Part shown: piece after piece, positions 32,885-42,720 of the stretch
How the letters are laid out: each line of letters starts with the position of its first letter
Position numbering within the stretch: the first letter of the stretch is position 1
Origin: Prevotella sp.
GTDB taxonomy: Bacteria > Bacteroidota > Bacteroidia > Bacteroidales > Bacteroidaceae
NCBI GenBank assembly: GCA_017474925.1
Contig: JAFVGN010000033.1
Location: forward strand, 1 to 49,107
Reading direction: 5' to 3'
DNA: 49,107 nucleotides
The notes under the pieces: model-generated
Told to the model about the DNA's origin: nothing
The model's database searches: none
What the model saw: the letters and a program-made list of their open reading frames with translations, nothing else
Position numbers and translations under genes: made by a program

Positions 32885-34975
32885 ATGAATTCATACATAA
32901 CCTTGGCAGCCCAGCCAGATGTCTTAATACAAGCGTTTAATGCTGACCACATACTGGCATATGTGATGGCTACTTTTCTGATTGGTGTTTTTGTCCTTTT
33001 GTTCTATAATAGATTATACTTCCTTCGTGAGCAGGATGCAAAAACCCAGATTCAAAGTTTTAATGGAAGACTAGCATTGATTATGCAGACAGGCAATTTG
33101 CAACTATGGCTTTACGATGTTGACAAGCGGCATTATATTACGTTGTCCGAAATGGGTGAATACGATAAGGAGTATATTCCTATTGACTTTTCTGAAAACT
33201 TTGACCGTGAGGATTTCGAGCGTCTGCGAAAGGTAATATTTGACATATGCGAAGGTCGTCAGGATGTTTCTTCTTCAATATCTTTACGAAGTAATTCGAA
33301 ACACAAAACAGACCAGCGGAACTATGAGGTCAGGCTCTCCATTTTTGACAGAGACGAGAAAGGGAAACCACTGACACTTCTTGGCATCCAGCATGATGTA
33401 ACTGCAGACAGGGCGAAGCAAAAGAAAGTCCGCCAGTTACTGATGCGCTATCATACAGTGTTCAATACTTCCCTGATAGATATGCTTTATTATGACAGCA
33501 AGGGTGTGCTTCGTGACATCAATAGCAAGGCCTGCCAATCGTTTGGCGTTCCTTATCATGAGTATGTGTTGGAGAATGAATTCCTGTTGGAGAACAATCC
33601 TTTCTTCAATGGCCTCGAAATGGGAAAGATGGACAACACCCGTACTACGTCGATCGTCAATTTTGATGATTACACGGAAGAACGCTATCATACCAAAGAG
33701 TTTGGATTGTCAGGTAAGCTATATTATGAGTCGACCATTAATCCAATCCGTAACGAAGAAGGCCAGTTGGAAGGTTTCTATATGGCTGGACGTAATGTGA
33801 CAGAGATGGTGGAGTCCTACCATCGCCAGCAGGAAAGCACCAAAATTCTGCGCAAGGTTACCGAGGACATACAAACCTACATCAGTAACATTAACTATGC
33901 CCTACGTGTGAGCGATGTACGTTTGGTGAACTACTATCCATCATCCTTTACACTAGAAATCTCCCGTAATGTGGCTGAGGGACAGTTGCCGCTTTCACAA
34001 CTGCGTTGCATTCGAATGGCCACACCACGTTTCCGGCGGAAGGTATCCAGTGTGCTGAACCGTATGGACCACCTCTCTCCTCATCCTATCGTGGAAACCA
34101 TAGAGACTGAAATACGCGATAGTAAGGGACGTCAGATATGGCTGATGTTCCATATGGTTCCTATGAAGGACGGCGAAGGCCGTGTGATACGATATTTCGG
34201 ACTGTGCCGCAATCTGACGGATATGGTGGAGATGGAGGGCCGTCTAGCCGTGGAGACTAAAAAAGCACAAGAGACAGAACTGCTCAAGCAGTCGTTCTTA
34301 ACCAATATGAGCTATGAGATTCGTACCCCGTTGAATACTGTTGTAGGTTTTGCCGAATTGTTCGAGTCCGAACACGACGTGGCAGACGAACCTGTCTTCG
34401 TGGAAGAAATCAAGCGTAACTCCAATACCCTGTTGAAACTTGTCAACGACATTCTCTTCCTTTCGCGACTGGATGCCAATATGTTGGAGTATACAAAGAA
34501 TGACGTTGACTTTTCCCTCATCTTTGACAGTCATTGCCAGTTAGGGTGGAGTGGTGTCAAGTCCACGGTGAAGACCATTATCGAGAATCCTTACGAACAC
34601 TTGGTCGTTGATATTGACTTTGAGCAACTTGGCAAGGTGATTGAAAGATTGTGTACGCTTGCTGTTCTTTTTACAGATGAGGGGTTCATCCGTGCCAAGT
34701 ACGAATACAGACATGGTGAATTGGCCATCAGTATAGAGGATAGTGGTAATGGCATAGACGAACAGACATTACCTCATGTCTTCGACCGATTTGTTCGTGA
34801 CCAGCATGGGCGGATTATCGGAACAGGTCTCGACCTGCCGATTATCAAGACGTTGGTGGAGCAGATGGGTGGTTCTATAGAACTGCAGTCTGAGGCAGGT
34901 AAGGGTACTACGGTGTGGGTGACTATTCCCTGTGTGGCTAAGACCATTGAGAAGAAACGTGAAATCATCATTTAA
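32885..34975 (+). CDS. multi-PAS sensor histidine kinase homologue lacking the phospho-acceptor His (pseudokinase)
   Basis: 696 residues from ATG 32885; the longer frame begins inside the promoter. There is one membrane segment (about 24-42), then three PAS-like units (about 55-180, 185-310 and 325-450, two of them ending in RNVTEM/RNLTDM-type motifs), a dimerisation helix region and an ATPase domain. The H-box reads NMSYEIRTPLN: Tyr (codon TAT at 34313-34315, residue 477) stands where His should be. The N-box reads ERLCTLAVLFT and lacks the Mg-binding Asn, and the G2 box is GTGLDLP instead of GTGLGLS. It is therefore probably catalytically dead and works as a sensor or scaffold for the kinase encoded 25 bases downstream. 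Confidence 0.85.
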   Translation: MNSYITLAAQPDVLIQAFNADHILAYVMATFLIGVFVLLFYNRLYFLREQDAKTQIQSFNGRLALIMQTGNLQLWLYDVDKRHYITLSEMGEYDKEYIPIDFSENFDREDFERLRKVIFDICEGRQDVSSSISLRSNSKHKTDQRNYEVRLSIFDRDEKGKPLTLLGIQHDVTADRAKQKKVRQLLMRYHTVFNTSLIDMLYYDSKGVLRDINSKACQSFGVPYHEYVLENEFLLENNPFFNGLEMGKMDNTRTTSIVNFDDYTEERYHTKEFGLSGKLYYESTINPIRNEEGQLEGFYMAGRNVTEMVESYHRQQESTKILRKVTEDIQTYISNINYALRVSDVRLVNYYPSSFTLEISRNVAEGQLPLSQLRCIRMATPRFRRKVSSVLNRMDHLSPHPIVETIETEIRDSKGRQIWLMFHMVPMKDGEGRVIRYFGLCRNLTDMVEMEGRLAVETKKAQETELLKQSFLTNMSYEIRTPLNTVVGFAELFESEHDVADEPVFVEEIKRNSNTLLKLVNDILFLSRLDANMLEYTKNDVDFSLIFDSHCQLGWSGVKSTVKTIIENPYEHLVVDIDFEQLGKVIERLCTLAVLFTDEGFIRAKYEYRHGELAISIEDSGNGIDEQTLPHVFDRFVRDQHGRIIGTGLDLPIIKTLVEQMGGSIELQSEAGKGTTVWVTIPCVAKTIEKKREIII

Positions 34976-35000
34976 TTTTTATTCTTTCCTTTTTCCTTCT

Positions 35001-37076
35001 ATGACATTCCTGTTTATGCTGTATATTTCGTTAGCGTTCCAGATGCCTCAGTTGTTGCCGTCGGTGATTATCTTATCGGTGATGGCAGTGTTTTTCATCG
35101 TACTGTTGTCCAACCGTATGATGCTCCGTCGCATTCATCAGCGTTTGAACCGTGCTCAGTCCACTGTCGATATGATGACAAAAGCTGTGGATATTGTTGA
35201 AAACGATGTGGTGCGTTACGATATACGCGAACGGTACATCTATACGTTGTATGGTACGCTGTTCCCCAAAGAAGGCATTAGTGTCGAGCTATGGAAAAGC
35301 CATGTACATCCAGATGATCTAGAAGAAACTGTGGAATGGTTCCTTCAGATCATTAATGGAGGGTTAAAGCGGGCAGAGTTCCACTATCGTTGGAACTTTA
35401 ACTTTAGTGGTGGAGAGCCGCAATGGGGCTATATGCACAATGTCAGTGTTCCAGAGTATTTACCTGGTACTAAACGTGTCGGAAACATTATCAGTACGTT
35501 GAAGGACGAAACCGAATTGTTGAAGAGGGAGGCGGAAGAAAGCGAATTGACAAGCAGGTATAAGATTATTTTTGAGCATTCCATTATCGGCCTGTCGTTC
35601 TATACTCCTGATGGCTGGCTGCTTGATTCCAACAAGATGATGCGTGATATTTGTCATTTCGACAAAGATGATTTCGATGCATTCTTCTCCAAGACCAATT
35701 TGTTCGATCAGTCGCCTTTCCGTGAGTGTTGCGATAAGAATCATATTGACGATTTGTGGATATGTCATCAGAGTATTGTTCCAGAGCGTGACATTCATGA
35801 CTATTTGGAAACCCGCCTGCACCCCATTTACGACGAAGAAGGTAAAGTAACCTATTTGGTTATAGCCACCCGCAATGTGACAGAAGAACGTGAGATGTAT
35901 TTGCAGTCTAAACTGAACGATATTGAGATTCAAAAGGTCAATGAGAAAATCAGGGCCTATGAGGAGGAACTGACTTTCATGATGGATTCATGTGAAATGC
36001 GGGCGTGGCGCGCATCGCTAGCTGACAAGACTGTCAAGTTCTTCAAGGGGTTGAGTGTTGTAGAACAAGAATTGTCATTTGAAGAACTGACTGAATATTT
36101 CCTGGATGAAAAGGACACAGTTCAAAAGTGGTTTGAGAATCCTGCGAAATACTTGACTAACACTGTGAGCTTTATGGCCAGGACGCGTCCAATCTTCCAC
36201 CAGACGGACGAAGTACAGTGGAACCAGATTAATAGTATTCCTATCCATGATAAGGATGGAGAATTAATCGGTGTTTTTGGCTTGATGCGTAATATATCAG
36301 GTCTGATGAAGAAACAGGAACAGTTGAGGCAGGAAACGGAGCGTGCTAACGACTCAGGCAGATTGAAGTCCGTGTTCCTGGCCAATATGACCCATGAGAT
36401 TCGTACTCCGCTGAATGCCATCGTCGGTTTCTCAGATCTTTTGCAGGCCATTGAGTCGCCTGACGATAAGAAGGAGATGATTCGGGTCATCCATAACAAC
36501 TGTGATATGCTTCTCCGACTGACAAATGATATTCTGATGCTTTCCAACGTTGATGCCAATGCCATGGAGCTAATTCCGGAAAAAGTAGACTTCGCCAATG
36601 CGTTCGAGGATATATGTCAATCTCTACAACAACGCGTTCAGGAGCCTTCTGTGGAGTTCCAGAAGGACAATCCCATGCAGTCGCTTATTCTTACAATCGA
36701 TATGGGGCGTATTCAGCAGGTCATCACTAATTTCGTCACTAATGCTGTTAAGTACACCCACCAGGGGCACATCCGTGTGGGATACAGGGTTGAGGACCTA
36801 CAGGAACAGAAAACCGGAAAACTACAGCAGGCCAAGTTGTATGTTTATTGTGAGGACACTGGTGCCGGTATACCCAAGGAGAAGCAGGTTGCTGTATTCG
36901 AACGCTTTGTTAAACTAAACGATTACATTCAGGGTACGGGTCTTGGTCTTTCCATTTGTAAAGCTATTATCGAAAAGTATAGTGGCGAGATAGGTGTCGA
37001 TAGTGACGAGGGTAAGGGGGCTACTTTCTGGTTCAGGATACCTGTGGAAATTGAAAAGGAAGAGCATAACGGGTAA
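35001..37076 (+). CDS. multi-PAS sensor histidine kinase
   Basis: 691 residues from ATG 35001 (MTFLFMLYIS); the frame is open into the preceding gene, so an upstream start is possible. One or two membrane segments lie within the first 40 residues and there is no periplasmic domain. PAS-like units follow (about 65-175, 185-310 and 330-440), then a complete kinase core: NMTHEIRTPLNAIVGF with the phospho-acceptor His (codon 36393-36395, residue 465), NFVTNAVKYT (N-box), DTGAGIP (G1) and GTGLGLSIC (G2). No receiver domain is fused and no response regulator is encoded nearby. It is the only canonical member of the first pair. Confidence 0.9.
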   Translation: MTFLFMLYISLAFQMPQLLPSVIILSVMAVFFIVLLSNRMMLRRIHQRLNRAQSTVDMMTKAVDIVENDVVRYDIRERYIYTLYGTLFPKEGISVELWKSHVHPDDLEETVEWFLQIINGGLKRAEFHYRWNFNFSGGEPQWGYMHNVSVPEYLPGTKRVGNIISTLKDETELLKREAEESELTSRYKIIFEHSIIGLSFYTPDGWLLDSNKMMRDICHFDKDDFDAFFSKTNLFDQSPFRECCDKNHIDDLWICHQSIVPERDIHDYLETRLHPIYDEEGKVTYLVIATRNVTEEREMYLQSKLNDIEIQKVNEKIRAYEEELTFMMDSCEMRAWRASLADKTVKFFKGLSVVEQELSFEELTEYFLDEKDTVQKWFENPAKYLTNTVSFMARTRPIFHQTDEVQWNQINSIPIHDKDGELIGVFGLMRNISGLMKKQEQLRQETERANDSGRLKSVFLANMTHEIRTPLNAIVGFSDLLQAIESPDDKKEMIRVIHNNCDMLLRLTNDILMLSNVDANAMELIPEKVDFANAFEDICQSLQQRVQEPSVEFQKDNPMQSLILTIDMGRIQQVITNFVTNAVKYTHQGHIRVGYRVEDLQEQKTGKLQQAKLYVYCEDTGAGIPKEKQVAVFERFVKLNDYIQGTGLGLSICKAIIEKYSGEIGVDSDEGKGATFWFRIPVEIEKEEHNG

Positions 37077-37088
37077 TAAAAGGATAAG

Positions 37089-39935
37089 ATGCACAAAAAC
37101 ATGAGAAGACTTTTACTACTATTCCTTTGTAGCATATCGTCTACTGTTTCTATTCTGGCAGTAGATGATACTAAGCCAATGGCTGTTAACCCTTCTGACA
37201 GCACGAGGCAGTATACTGAGGAACATCCCCTGATTTATGAGGATGCATGGGATTTATGGCCTTATGTCTTTCTAAATGAGAATGGAGAGGCTGTAGGTTA
37301 CAATATCGATGTCCTTAAGCTCATTTTCCGCGAACTGAACATCTCCTGCGTCATTAAGCTGAAACCCACGGATAAGGTATTGAACGACCTCAAGGCAGGA
37401 CATGCCCACCTGACATTGGGCATGGATGCTTTTTTCCATAATGATTATGGTCAATATGGCAAGTCAGTTATTCACATTTTCACTCATAGCATCGTTCATC
37501 GTAAAGACGAACCCGTTGAGGTCAGGAGTGTAGACGACTTGGCCCATCACAAAGTGATAGTCCATAGAGGCAGTTTTAGCCACCATCTGATGGAACAGCG
37601 TGGATGGGGACAACAGGCTGACCCCTACAATGATATGCAGGAGGCTATACAGTTGGTACACAACGAACCAGGACATCAGATTATCTGGAACACGCTTTCG
37701 CTTAAATGGCTCCTGCGGAAATTCCATTTTGATGATTTGGAACTGACCCCTGTCAATGTTCAGCACGGGGAATACAAATTCATGTCCAACGATACTCATT
37801 TGCTCCATCAGCTGGACAGTGTCTATGCTAAGTTGAATGCAGAGGGGCGTTTCCAACCCATCCAGAACAAATGGTTCTATCCTGAGCGTAAAGACTCGGG
37901 CATCCCATCGTGGATATGGGTGGTTATCTCGGTTTTGTTATTGTTCACTCTTGTTTCCATCATATTCTATTTCATCTATCGTAACAGGGAGAAAAAGATG
38001 ACGAAGAGTCTCCGTAAGAGTAATCGTCGTCTATCGCTCATCCTCAAGACCAGCAACGTGCGTGTCTGGGTTTACAATATTGCTACAAAGACCATCATTG
38101 CCTTCGACGACAATGCTCAGCAGGAGGGAGAGAAATTGTCATTAAACAATTTCTTCTTTTCTATTTTGGAAGAAGATTTTCATCGTATTGAACAAGCTCT
38201 TTCGGACATCTCCCTCGGCAAGGTGGAAAAATGTACGCTCGATGTACAATCCAAGGACGATTCCCTGGAGCGGTTCCGTCATATTTCCATCAATCTCTGC
38301 ATCTTCCGTCATGACAAGAACAATAAGCCTACCGACATTATCGGAACTTCAAGCGACATTACTGAAGAACAGCTTCGACAACAAAAGGTGAAGGATAACG
38401 TATTACGCTACCAGTCCGTGTTCAATTCTGCCATGGCTGACATCGTAGCTTACGATGAACATGGCATCATCATCGATATGAATGATAAGGTGCGTAGCAG
38501 TTTACCAGATGAAATTGACTCCATCCTGAATGCCAAGATTTCAGTCCGTGATGTTTTGGGAAGCGAGTTCAAGGACTTGAAGCATCTGGAGTATACCTAT
38601 GTGACCCAGCTACTCCATTGGCCTGATGACAATCGTGCCCTAAGCCGTCTGTTGAAGCGTCCGGAAATGTTCTATGAACTGCAGATGCTGCCTCTTCGTG
38701 ATGCCAATGGACGGTTGTTGGCAGTATATGGTACAGGCCGCAATGTGACAGACATTGTCAGGTTATACAAAACCCATCAGGCAAATATCCAACAATTGCA
38801 GCAGGCCAATCATTCCCTAGACAGATATATACGCAACATCGACTTTGTACTGAAGTATGGTGGCGTACGGATAGTTTCTTATTCAATTGATACCCATACG
38901 CTGGTAATTTATAGTGAGGTGGGAACGAAGGAGCTGGTACTAACCCAGACCCGTGCTCTCACGCTGACTGGCGACAAGTCCAAGCGGCTGGCCCTAAAGG
39001 CATTCATCAGCATGGACAATCGTACACATTCCCCTGTTGAAGTTACGGTTGTGACATTGTTGCACCACCGAGGTGGGATGGACAACTCGTCATGCCCGCT
39101 TTACTTGCATTTGAAGCTTATCCCCACACTTGACAATGAGGGGCAAGTGACGGGATATTTCGGCATGTGTCGTGACATCAGTGAAATAAAGGCTACTGAG
39201 GAGAAACTGGCTGGCGAGGTGATTAAGGCGCAGGATGTGGAGTCCATCAAGAACGCCTTTTTGCGCAATATGAGTTATCAGATCCGTACACCGCTTAACT
39301 CTGTTGTTGGCTTTTCCGAACTACTGGAGATGGATCATGACCCCGAGGATGAACCGCTTTTTATTCAGGAAATCAGCGACAATGCCTCCCAGCTGCTGGA
39401 ACTTATCAACGATATTCTGTTCCTCTCACGACTCGATGCCCACATGATAGAGATTAAACCTGTCCCAGTCAACTTTGCTGCTTTTTTCGAATCACGTTGC
39501 CAGACTGCCTGGACCAATTATCAGCCGTCTGGTGTCAGCTATGTAGTCGACAGCGAATACAAGAGTTTGGTCCTTGACATCGATGCGCAGAACATAGGAA
39601 TTATCATCGATCAAATTGTAGCCAACTCCGCCCAGCATACTACATCCGGTGAGGTACGTGTCAGTTACAATTATAATGGTGAGGAACTGATGATGACTTT
39701 TCAAGATACGGGCTGTGGTATTCCTGCGAGCCAGTTAGGAATGATTTTCGACCGTTTTGCCACTACGGGCAGTAGGGGTACGGGTTTGGGGTTGTGCATT
39801 TGCAAGGAGTTGGCACAGCAGATGAATGGCAAAATAAGAGTCCAGTCGCAAACAAGCAAAGGCACTATCGTGTGGGTTTCCATTCCCTGCCATTGTAGCG
39901 AATTAGTCAGGAAAAAGAAAGGAGAAAGCGAGTAA
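37089..39935 (+). CDS. sensor histidine kinase homologue with periplasmic solute-binding domain, phospho-acceptor His replaced by Tyr
   Basis: 948 residues from ATG 37089 (an inner ATG at 37101 is possible). A signal peptide is followed by a periplasmic solute-binding protein family 3-type domain (about 35-265: AVGYNIDVLKLIFRELNI, DLAHHKVIVHRGS, ending NKWFYPERK). Then come a membrane segment (about 272-297), PAS-like units (about 310-425, 435-560 and 570-700) and a kinase core. The H-box is NMSYQIRTPLN with Tyr at residue 730 (codon 39276-39278). Unlike the first homologue, the ATPase domain keeps Asn (VANSAQHT), DTGCGIP and GTGLGLCIC. It may bind ATP but cannot autophosphorylate on the usual residue, so it probably senses a ligand and acts with the kinase encoded four bases downstream. 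Confidence 0.85.
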   Translation: MHKNMRRLLLLFLCSISSTVSILAVDDTKPMAVNPSDSTRQYTEEHPLIYEDAWDLWPYVFLNENGEAVGYNIDVLKLIFRELNISCVIKLKPTDKVLNDLKAGHAHLTLGMDAFFHNDYGQYGKSVIHIFTHSIVHRKDEPVEVRSVDDLAHHKVIVHRGSFSHHLMEQRGWGQQADPYNDMQEAIQLVHNEPGHQIIWNTLSLKWLLRKFHFDDLELTPVNVQHGEYKFMSNDTHLLHQLDSVYAKLNAEGRFQPIQNKWFYPERKDSGIPSWIWVVISVLLLFTLVSIIFYFIYRNREKKMTKSLRKSNRRLSLILKTSNVRVWVYNIATKTIIAFDDNAQQEGEKLSLNNFFFSILEEDFHRIEQALSDISLGKVEKCTLDVQSKDDSLERFRHISINLCIFRHDKNNKPTDIIGTSSDITEEQLRQQKVKDNVLRYQSVFNSAMADIVAYDEHGIIIDMNDKVRSSLPDEIDSILNAKISVRDVLGSEFKDLKHLEYTYVTQLLHWPDDNRALSRLLKRPEMFYELQMLPLRDANGRLLAVYGTGRNVTDIVRLYKTHQANIQQLQQANHSLDRYIRNIDFVLKYGGVRIVSYSIDTHTLVIYSEVGTKELVLTQTRALTLTGDKSKRLALKAFISMDNRTHSPVEVTVVTLLHHRGGMDNSSCPLYLHLKLIPTLDNEGQVTGYFGMCRDISEIKATEEKLAGEVIKAQDVESIKNAFLRNMSYQIRTPLNSVVGFSELLEMDHDPEDEPLFIQEISDNASQLLELINDILFLSRLDAHMIEIKPVPVNFAAFFESRCQTAWTNYQPSGVSYVVDSEYKSLVLDIDAQNIGIIIDQIVANSAQHTTSGEVRVSYNYNGEELMMTFQDTGCGIPASQLGMIFDRFATTGSRGTGLGLCICKELAQQMNGKIRVQSQTSKGTIVWVSIPCHCSELVRKKKGESE

Positions 39936-39939
39936 AATT

Positions 39940-42687
39940 ATGAAACGATTCCTTCATCATATTGTCTGTTGTTTGTCGGCTATGCTCTTAGCAGTTCCGG
40001 CCGTATCAGCCAATGGTAGCTACGGCTATACCGACGATCACCCTCTTGTCATTGTCTGCGACTGGGATTTTCAGCCCTTTGAATTCCTCAGTACCGACGG
40101 CGATCCTGCCGGCTATAATATCGAGGTGCTCGACCTGATCCTCAACCGGTTGGGCATCCCCCATCGGTTTGTCATGCAGGAATGGCATGCTGCAACACAG
40201 ATGTTTGAACGTCGCGAGGCCGACTTGATACATGCTCCCTCTCTTGTCTATGGTCGTCCTCCATATATGATGACCCAAAAGTATATCAACTATTATAAGC
40301 TCCGTGCTGCTCGTCGTCTTGATACGCCGCCATTGCCCCATATACGGGATCTTGACCGTACCGACATACTTATTTTGAGGAAAGACGACTATGTAACGAT
40401 GAGCGTTCAGCAGTTGGGCAGAATCCCCTTTCAGGTGGAGTTCCTATCGCCCAAGGAGGCGCTGACAACTATTCGCAGCGAACGCGGCCGCTATTTCATC
40501 TGGGGCGAGATACCCCTTAACCGCAAGGTGAAGGAGCTCGGTCTCGACAGTATTGCCCTTGACGAGATTGACATTCCCACAGCCGAGTTGCATATCATAG
40601 GCTATCGCGAGGACATTGTCAACATCATTGATGACGAATATACCCGTCTTGAACAGGCAGGCGATCTCCAGAAAATCTACGATAAGTGGTTCTATCCCGA
40701 GCGGGTTCACGATGACACCTCTCCCGTTGCCCTCTTCATTCTTGCCGGACTGTGTGCCGTTGTTGCCCTCTTCTTCTTGCTCAACCGTCTGACTACCTTG
40801 CGTGTCAGGGTCGCTGTGCGCAAGAGCGGCGACCTGAACAGCATGATGACCCAGGCCTTGGGCATGGGCGAATATTACGTTCTAGAGTACGACCTTCAAA
40901 CAGGCCATATTCGCAATCTTTATGGGAATCTGATTCCACCTTCTGGCATGCAAATGGATGAGTTTGTCAGCCGCGTCGATGCCAGTCAGCAGCACGACCT
41001 TCTCGACCATCTTGACAAAATGCGCCAAGGGAAGAACTCCTTCTGGGCCGTCAGGCGGCGCTGGAATGCCGGTACCTTGGAGAATCCTCAGTGGAAAGAC
41101 CTGTATGGCAAGGCTATCACTGAGGACGAGCATGGCAGTCAGCGCTACATCATCAATATCTTCAAAGATATTACCCAAGCTGTGGCCGACGAGAACCGTA
41201 ATCAGGAGCTGGCAAGCCGTTACATGAGAATTTTCGACACCAACTTGATGGCCATGTCATACTACGATAGTCAGGGCCTTCTGCTTGACCTGAACCAGAA
41301 AATGCGCGACCTTTGTCAGTTCAGTGGAGAGATGGAGCAATTCTTCCGTAGCATCTCGTTGGGTGATATGCCGATAATTAAGGGGGATTTTGATCCTACT
41401 AGCCACGACCCCTTCCACGTATGTCACCGCATGTTTCACCCCAAGCAGGGGCTTGATCGGTATATCGAATTTCGCATTAACCCCATTTTCGACGACGATG
41501 ACCGTCTGGTGTATTATGTCACCACCTGCCGTGACCTTACTGACGAGCGCAATATGATTCTCCAGCAGCGCGAGCACGACCGTAAGATGCAGGCGACCAA
41601 TGCCAGCATCAGTCACTATGAACAACAGCTGCACTATTTGCTCGAGGAGAGTGGCATGTATGTTTGGAACCTTGATTTGCAGCGGCGTTCTATAGATTTT
41701 TCCCGTACGCTTAGCAAACCCGAATTCAGTGAGTCACTCGACGAGTATATCAAAAGTATGGATGGGCAGCCTCATCAGCGCTTTCTCGAAACTTTTCAGC
41801 AATATATTGACCAGGGGCTTCCCTTCCAGGTTGTCCGCCATTTTGATCATACTCCCGTTGATGAAAAACCAGTATGGTACAATATTAGCGGCATGCCCCT
41901 GACGGACAATCAGGGACGCATTACCCATTATTTCGGTTTGGCTCGTAATGTCACCTACTTGATGGAGGCGCAGGAGCAGCTGCGCAACGAGACCGAACGT
42001 GCCGAGAACTCAGGACGGCTTAAGAGTGCCTTCTTGGCCAATATGACCCACGAAATACGCACACCGCTGAATGCCATCGTTGGTTTTAGCAGTCTGTTGC
42101 ATACCGTAGATACCGTAGAAGAGCGCCAAGAGTTTATCCGCATCATCCGCAACAACTGCGATATGCTGCTGCGACTCATCAACGACATTCTCGAAGCCTC
42201 CAGCATGGGGCAGTCCATGACCATAGAGGCTGTGCCCGTCGACCTCGCTGTTGCGTTCAACGAGATATGCCAGACGCTCTCTCAGCGTGTGCAGGAGTCT
42301 GGCGTAAGCTTCATCATGGACAATCCCTACGTTACCTATCCTGCAACCCTCGACAAGGGCCGTTTGCAGCAGATACTTACTAACTTTGTCACCAATGCTG
42401 TTAAGTATACTCGCCAGGGACATATTTGCGTAGGCTATCGCGAGGAACACCGTCATGGTAAGCCTGGGCTTTACTTCTATTGCCAAGACACCGGTGCTGG
42501 CATTCCCATTGAAAAGCAGTCAGCAGTCTTTGAGCGTTTTGTCAAGCTCAACGACTTTGTCCAGGGAACGGGTCTCGGATTGTCCATCTGCAGAGCCATT
42601 ATCGACCGTTGCCATGGTGACATTGGAGTCAGCTCAGAAGGTGAGGGTCACGGTTCCACCTTCTGGTTCTGGATTCCGACGGTTTGA
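39940..42687 (+). CDS. sensor histidine kinase with periplasmic solute-binding domain
   Basis: 915 residues. The signal peptide (ending AVSA) is followed by a periplasmic solute-binding family 3-type domain (about 28-250: DWDFQPFEFLSTDGDPAGYN, FERREADLIHAPS, DKWFYPERV), one membrane segment (about 265-287), PAS-like units (about 300-410, 420-545 and 560-670) and a complete kinase core: NMTHEIRTPLNAIVGF with His (codon 42049-42051, residue 704), NFVTNAVKYT, DTGAGIP and GTGLGLSIC. The binding domain points to recognition of a small solute such as an amino acid or sugar acid; the ligand is unknown. Codons ending in C are more frequent here than in the first three kinase genes, which may reflect separate ancestry or gene conversion. 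Confidence 0.9.
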   Translation: MKRFLHHIVCCLSAMLLAVPAVSANGSYGYTDDHPLVIVCDWDFQPFEFLSTDGDPAGYNIEVLDLILNRLGIPHRFVMQEWHAATQMFERREADLIHAPSLVYGRPPYMMTQKYINYYKLRAARRLDTPPLPHIRDLDRTDILILRKDDYVTMSVQQLGRIPFQVEFLSPKEALTTIRSERGRYFIWGEIPLNRKVKELGLDSIALDEIDIPTAELHIIGYREDIVNIIDDEYTRLEQAGDLQKIYDKWFYPERVHDDTSPVALFILAGLCAVVALFFLLNRLTTLRVRVAVRKSGDLNSMMTQALGMGEYYVLEYDLQTGHIRNLYGNLIPPSGMQMDEFVSRVDASQQHDLLDHLDKMRQGKNSFWAVRRRWNAGTLENPQWKDLYGKAITEDEHGSQRYIINIFKDITQAVADENRNQELASRYMRIFDTNLMAMSYYDSQGLLLDLNQKMRDLCQFSGEMEQFFRSISLGDMPIIKGDFDPTSHDPFHVCHRMFHPKQGLDRYIEFRINPIFDDDDRLVYYVTTCRDLTDERNMILQQREHDRKMQATNASISHYEQQLHYLLEESGMYVWNLDLQRRSIDFSRTLSKPEFSESLDEYIKSMDGQPHQRFLETFQQYIDQGLPFQVVRHFDHTPVDEKPVWYNISGMPLTDNQGRITHYFGLARNVTYLMEAQEQLRNETERAENSGRLKSAFLANMTHEIRTPLNAIVGFSSLLHTVDTVEERQEFIRIIRNNCDMLLRLINDILEASSMGQSMTIEAVPVDLAVAFNEICQTLSQRVQESGVSFIMDNPYVTYPATLDKGRLQQILTNFVTNAVKYTRQGHICVGYREEHRHGKPGLYFYCQDTGAGIPIEKQSAVFERFVKLNDFVQGTGLGLSICRAIIDRCHGDIGVSSEGEGHGSTFWFWIPTV

Positions 42688-42720
42688 CCTCACGTTGGCG
42701 TTTTCCTCGTCCATCATATC

